A DNA stretch of 64,000 nucleotides from a bacterium (GTDB lineage Bacteria > Bacteroidota > Bacteroidia > Flavobacteriales > Schleiferiaceae): NCBI GenBank assembly GCA_016125155.1, contig WGMI01000013.1, positions 1 to 64,000 on the forward strand, in the 5' to 3' direction. Below, piece by piece: positions 61,239-64,000 of this stretch. Under the pieces are notes generated by a model, which had not been told where the DNA came from, did not search any database, and was given only the letters and a program-made list of their open reading frames with translations. The translations under genes and the position numbers were made by a program. The first letter of the stretch is position 1; each line of letters opens with the position of its first letter.

Positions 61239-61994
61239 ATGGAGGGAGCACAGAAAATGAAAAAAGTACTCATCGCCGAAGACAACACGGATCTGCTCGA
61301 CAGCATGATGCTTTTGTTGTCGGATTACTTTGAAGTGGCGGGGGCGGCCGATGGGCAGGAGGCCATCGACAAAATGGAACAATACAAACCCGACTTGGTG
61401 GTTTCAGACATCATGATGCCGCGCAAAAACGGGTACGAAGTGCTGGAAGCGGTTCGTGAGAGCGCAGAACTCAAGAACATTCCGGTGATCCTGCTCACCG
61501 CTTTGGGTCAGGACGAGAACCTGATCCAGGGATACGATCTCGGAGCCGACGACTATTTAGTCAAACCCATCCGGACTCAAGTTTTGGTGAGTCGAATCAA
61601 CAACCTGCTGCGCAAACAGGAATACCTCGACAAGATTTACTCGATCGATCTCGAGCTCAAAACGGCCATCCCCGTCAAGGACCCTGTTTTGGCCATGATG
61701 GACTCGCTCATTATCAAAAAATACCGGTTCAAGAATTTCAGCATTCCCGATCTGGCCACCGATATGAACATGACCTATCCACGGCTCGAAGCCTTGGTCA
61801 AGGAAAAAGCGGGCATGACACCGGTCAAGTACATCAACGAAATCAAACTGGTGCGTGCCAAAGAGCTCTTGGAAAACACCGATATGCCGATCAAAGACAT
61901 TGCTTTTCACCTTGGTTTCAAGAGTCTTTCCTATTTTGGCAAGTGTTATAAGGCCAAATACGGCGTGACCCCATCGGTAAAACAAGCCAGTTAA
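61239..61994 (+). CDS. Response regulator with AraC-type output domain
   Basis: A 251-residue protein: receiver (KKVLIAEDNTDLLDSMM; Asp in LVVSDIMMPRKNGYEVL; Lys in DYLVKPIRTQ) followed by a linker and an AraC HTH (NFSIPDLATDMNMTYPRLEALVKEKAGMTP in parts; DMPIKDIAFHLGFKSLSYFGKCYKAKYG in parts). Either the ATG at 61239 or the one at 61257 may be used. The AraC tail without a ligand domain is the two-component type seen in Bacteroidota hybrid systems, here as a separate protein. Confidence 0.9.
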   Translation: MEGAQKMKKVLIAEDNTDLLDSMMLLLSDYFEVAGAADGQEAIDKMEQYKPDLVVSDIMMPRKNGYEVLEAVRESAELKNIPVILLTALGQDENLIQGYDLGADDYLVKPIRTQVLVSRINNLLRKQEYLDKIYSIDLELKTAIPVKDPVLAMMDSLIIKKYRFKNFSIPDLATDMNMTYPRLEALVKEKAGMTPVKYINEIKLVRAKELLENTDMPIKDIAFHLGFKSLSYFGKCYKAKYGVTPSVKQAS

Positions 61995-62054
61995 AAAAAC
62001 AGAGTCCCCCGCTTGGGAACCCACCCCGAGGAAGCCACCCACAAAAGGAAGCCC

Positions 62055-62468
62055 ATGGAGCTGGAAATGCTTGTAATCGACGACGACCAGGTCAACAACT
62101 TCGTCTTGAAGAACATCGTTCAGCGCTCTTATCCCAAAGTGCAGATGGACTTCAAACTCGACGGTTCGAGCGCCATGCGCTACCTCAAAGAGCGCGATGC
62201 TCTTTCCGCTCCGTTTCCGGGTGTGCTGCTGCTCGACATCAATATGCCCGTTATGGGGGGGTTTGAATTCTTAGACGAATACCACGAGCGCTTTAGCTCG
62301 AAAGATTGCTACATCTATGTAGTGAGCTCATCGATTTCCAAATTCGATCAGCAAAAAGCCAATGGCTATGGGTGCGTTCGGGGCTATATCACCAAGCCCC
62401 TCGTGAACAACAACATCCACTTTATCATCGAGGATTTTCTCGACCGCCAGAAGCGCTCCATCGGCTAA
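62055..62468 (+). CDS. Single-domain response regulator
   Basis: About 137 residues from ATG 62055 (MELEMLVIDDDQVNNFVLKN); an earlier ATG at 62013 would add an uncharacteristic basic stretch. Receiver only: Asp pair in LVIDDDQ, phosphoacceptor Asp in LLLDINMPVMGGFEFL, Lys in GYITKPLVNN. Without output domain, it probably acts by protein contact or as a phosphate sink. Last gene of the signalling block. Confidence 0.9.
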   Translation: MELEMLVIDDDQVNNFVLKNIVQRSYPKVQMDFKLDGSSAMRYLKERDALSAPFPGVLLLDINMPVMGGFEFLDEYHERFSSKDCYIYVVSSSISKFDQQKANGYGCVRGYITKPLVNNNIHFIIEDFLDRQKRSIG

Positions 62469-62480
62469 ACCCGAAGCGGT

Positions 62481-63839
62481 TCAGCGGTGCCCGAAGGCCC
62501 GTACACAGGCCTCCAGAATGGCCGCCTCGACTTCGGGCGCATCCCACAGGGCTTCGATGTCGGGACGTTTCATGACCGACTCCATAATCTCTTCTTGAAT
62601 CTTGCCCCTCCTCAAAGCCTCCGCATAGGGCATATCGCTAAAGGTTACCATGGAATAGAGGGGGGTCCACAACGTTGGGTGGCGATCGTTGAATCGGGCC
62701 TCGATCCGTTTTTGCAATAAGAACCGCGGATCGGCGGTGCGATCGCGCATTTCGATGAAATTCTGCAGGGCCAAATCGGCTATGGCGTCTCCGTTGGGTT
62801 TGCGCTCGCGCTGGTATGCATCGAGCGCCTCGTGCCAATCGGTGTGTTCGGAGAGGATACGATCGAGTTCGTAGCAATCTTCAAACCCGGCATTCATCCC
62901 TTGTCCATAAAAAGGAACAATGGCGTGGGCCGCATCTCCGATCAGGGCCACCTTGCCTTTCACCCACGGATAACACCGAATGATGCACAACGCACTCACG
63001 GGATTCTCCGCCCATTCGGCGTCAAAATTGGGCATGAGCGCCAGCGCATCGGCAAAATGCTGCTCGAAATACACCCGCGCTTTGGCTGGAGCGGTCAATT
63101 CGGCGAAGGAATCGGGGCCTTCGAAGGCAAAAAACAACGTACAGGTAAAACTCCCGTCCGGATTGGGCAGGGCAATCAGCATATGCGAACCCCGGGGCCA
63201 AATGTGCAGCGCCTCGCGCTCCATCTGGAAATGACCTTCGGCATCGGGGGGAATTGACAGCTCTTTGTAACCGTGCTCGATGTACTCCTGTTGATAGTTG
63301 AACCGATCGGTTCGCAGCATTTCCGACCTGAGGGCCGAAAACGCCCCATCGGCTCCAAATACCGCGTCGAAGCGCTGCTCCAAGCGACCGGCGTCGGCGT
63401 CTTCAAACACCAACCGTCCTGCTTCGAGATCGGCGTCTACACAGCGCTGCCCGAAGTGTACGCGCACCTTAGACTCGGTTTCGGCCAACGAGAGCAAGGC
63501 GCGGTTGAGCCCACCCCTCGACACGCTGTAAATGGCTTGGCCTTCTTTGCCATAATCCTGATAGCCCAGCGTCCCGTCTTCCCGGTGGAGCACCCGGCGG
63601 TACATCGGGATCGCCAAACGCCGCACCTCAGCATCGGCTCCCACGGCGGCCAAAGCCCTCCAGCCCCGGTCCGACAGCGCCAGGTTGATCGAACGCCCCT
63701 GATAGGCCGAGTGGCTTCTCGGATCAGGTCGGCGCTCGAACAAGGTGACCTCCATGCCTTTGCGCGCTAAAAAAATCGACAAGAGCGAACCCACGAGTCC
63801 CCCTCCTACCACCGCCACATGTTCGGGTTTATGCTTCAT
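62481..63839 (-). CDS. kmo: Kynurenine 3-monooxygenase
   Basis: About 452 residues from ATG 63839 (MKHKPEHVAVVGGGLVGSLL). FAD-dependent hydroxylase converting kynurenine to 3-hydroxykynurenine. GxGxxG dinucleotide motif VVGGGLVGSLLSIFLA, VTLFERRPDPRS, ALSDRGWRALAAVG, and the FAD-binding GDAAHAIVPFYGQGMNAGFED are diagnostic. The start lies 11 bases inside the end of the kynureninase gene, so the two are coupled. Confidence 0.95.
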   Translation of the reverse strand: MKHKPEHVAVVGGGLVGSLLSIFLARKGMEVTLFERRPDPRSHSAYQGRSINLALSDRGWRALAAVGADAEVRRLAIPMYRRVLHREDGTLGYQDYGKEGQAIYSVSRGGLNRALLSLAETESKVRVHFGQRCVDADLEAGRLVFEDADAGRLEQRFDAVFGADGAFSALRSEMLRTDRFNYQQEYIEHGYKELSIPPDAEGHFQMEREALHIWPRGSHMLIALPNPDGSFTCTLFFAFEGPDSFAELTAPAKARVYFEQHFADALALMPNFDAEWAENPVSALCIIRCYPWVKGKVALIGDAAHAIVPFYGQGMNAGFEDCYELDRILSEHTDWHEALDAYQRERKPNGDAIADLALQNFIEMRDRTADPRFLLQKRIEARFNDRHPTLWTPLYSMVTFSDMPYAEALRRGKIQEEIMESVMKRPDIEALWDAPEVEAAILEACVRAFGHR

Positions 63840-64000
63840 ACCGCTCACAGATCGAATAGAGTTGTGCAAGGTCTTCAAACGTATTGTACAAAGGGGCCGG
63901 AGCCATGCGAATTACCCCCGGTTCCCGCCAATCGGCTACGACCCCGTTGCGACCCAGGTAGTCGAAAAACCGCCTTCCTGCTGCTCCCACTTCCAAACTC
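63829..64000 (-). CDS. kynU: Kynureninase, 3' end only
   Basis: The last 56 codons of a PLP enzyme cut off by the window edge, ending at TAA 63829-63831. GRNGVVADWREPGVIRMAPA and PLYNTFEDLAQL match the kynureninase C-terminus. It cleaves 3-hydroxykynurenine to 3-hydroxyanthranilate, following the kmo product. Its last 11 bases overlap the kmo start. Confidence 0.9.
   Translation of the reverse strand, partial: SLEVGAAGRRFFDYLGRNGVVADWREPGVIRMAPAPLYNTFEDLAQLYSICERYEA

Overview
The window comes from a Bacteroidota chromosome of fairly high GC (mid-50s percent by eye, not computed). The phylum call rests on several things: two secreted proteins with the gliding-motility-associated (type B) C-terminal sorting domain, the type IX secretion and gliding genes porT, gldB and gldC, a DUF4290 protein, a GYDIA-type GHMP kinase beside HMG-CoA reductase, and a FtsZ ending in the phylum's NNRFLHDNVD tail. 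I cannot name a genus.

Layout. 153-6706: two large secreted CHU_C/PKD proteins flank a mevalonate-pathway pair (HMG-CoA reductase, GHMP kinase) on the minus strand; the only gene-free stretch over 300 bases (4608-4966) carries an array of short hairpins. 6830-14962 (+): a UvrD/PcrA helicase, a DUF4290 protein, murA, an H-NOX haem sensor, a hybrid histidine kinase and a LytTR response regulator, closely spaced. The kinase is split by a +1 shift at a run of nine C; the downstream frame encodes an Hpt-like domain that ends in an ATGA overlap with the regulator. 15079-18753 (+): a degenerate GlmS-like protein, a TlpA-type thioredoxin, recA and a TPR lipoprotein. 18893-20734: an AT-richer island with a Fic AMP-transferase and broken or orphan small frames. 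21k-33.9k: metabolic and envelope genes (GDPD lipoprotein, dienoyl-CoA-reductase-like SDR, oligopeptidase B, O-methyltransferase, GH53 lipoprotein, Cys/Met PLP enzyme, small lipoprotein, AsmA-like protein, repeat-bearing RluB-type pseudouridine synthase, YraN, LD-carboxypeptidase). 33.9k-37.8k (+): metG, two tRNA-Arg genes, ubiE/menG, porT.

37.8k-53.9k (-): an uninterrupted division and cell-wall (dcw) cluster, mraZ-rsmH-ftsL-ftsI-murE-mraY-murD-ftsW-murG-murC-ftsQ-ftsA-ftsZ-yqeY. Most junctions overlap by 4-14 bases, so it looks like one translationally coupled operon; murF and ddl are not in it. 54.0k-56.8k: an alpha/beta hydrolase and engB converge on gldB-gldC. 56.9k-58.4k: an outer-membrane barrel protein and nadE. 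58.4k-62.5k: a dense two-component block (histidine kinase, NarL-type regulator, PAS kinase, REC-AraC regulator, lone receiver). 62.5k-64k (-): kynurenine 3-monooxygenase preceded by the 3' end of kynureninase, giving tryptophan catabolism to 3-hydroxyanthranilate.

The most interesting locus is the H-NOX/hybrid kinase/LytTR signalling unit at 11225-14962, where a homopolymer decides whether the kinase carries its terminal phosphotransfer domain.
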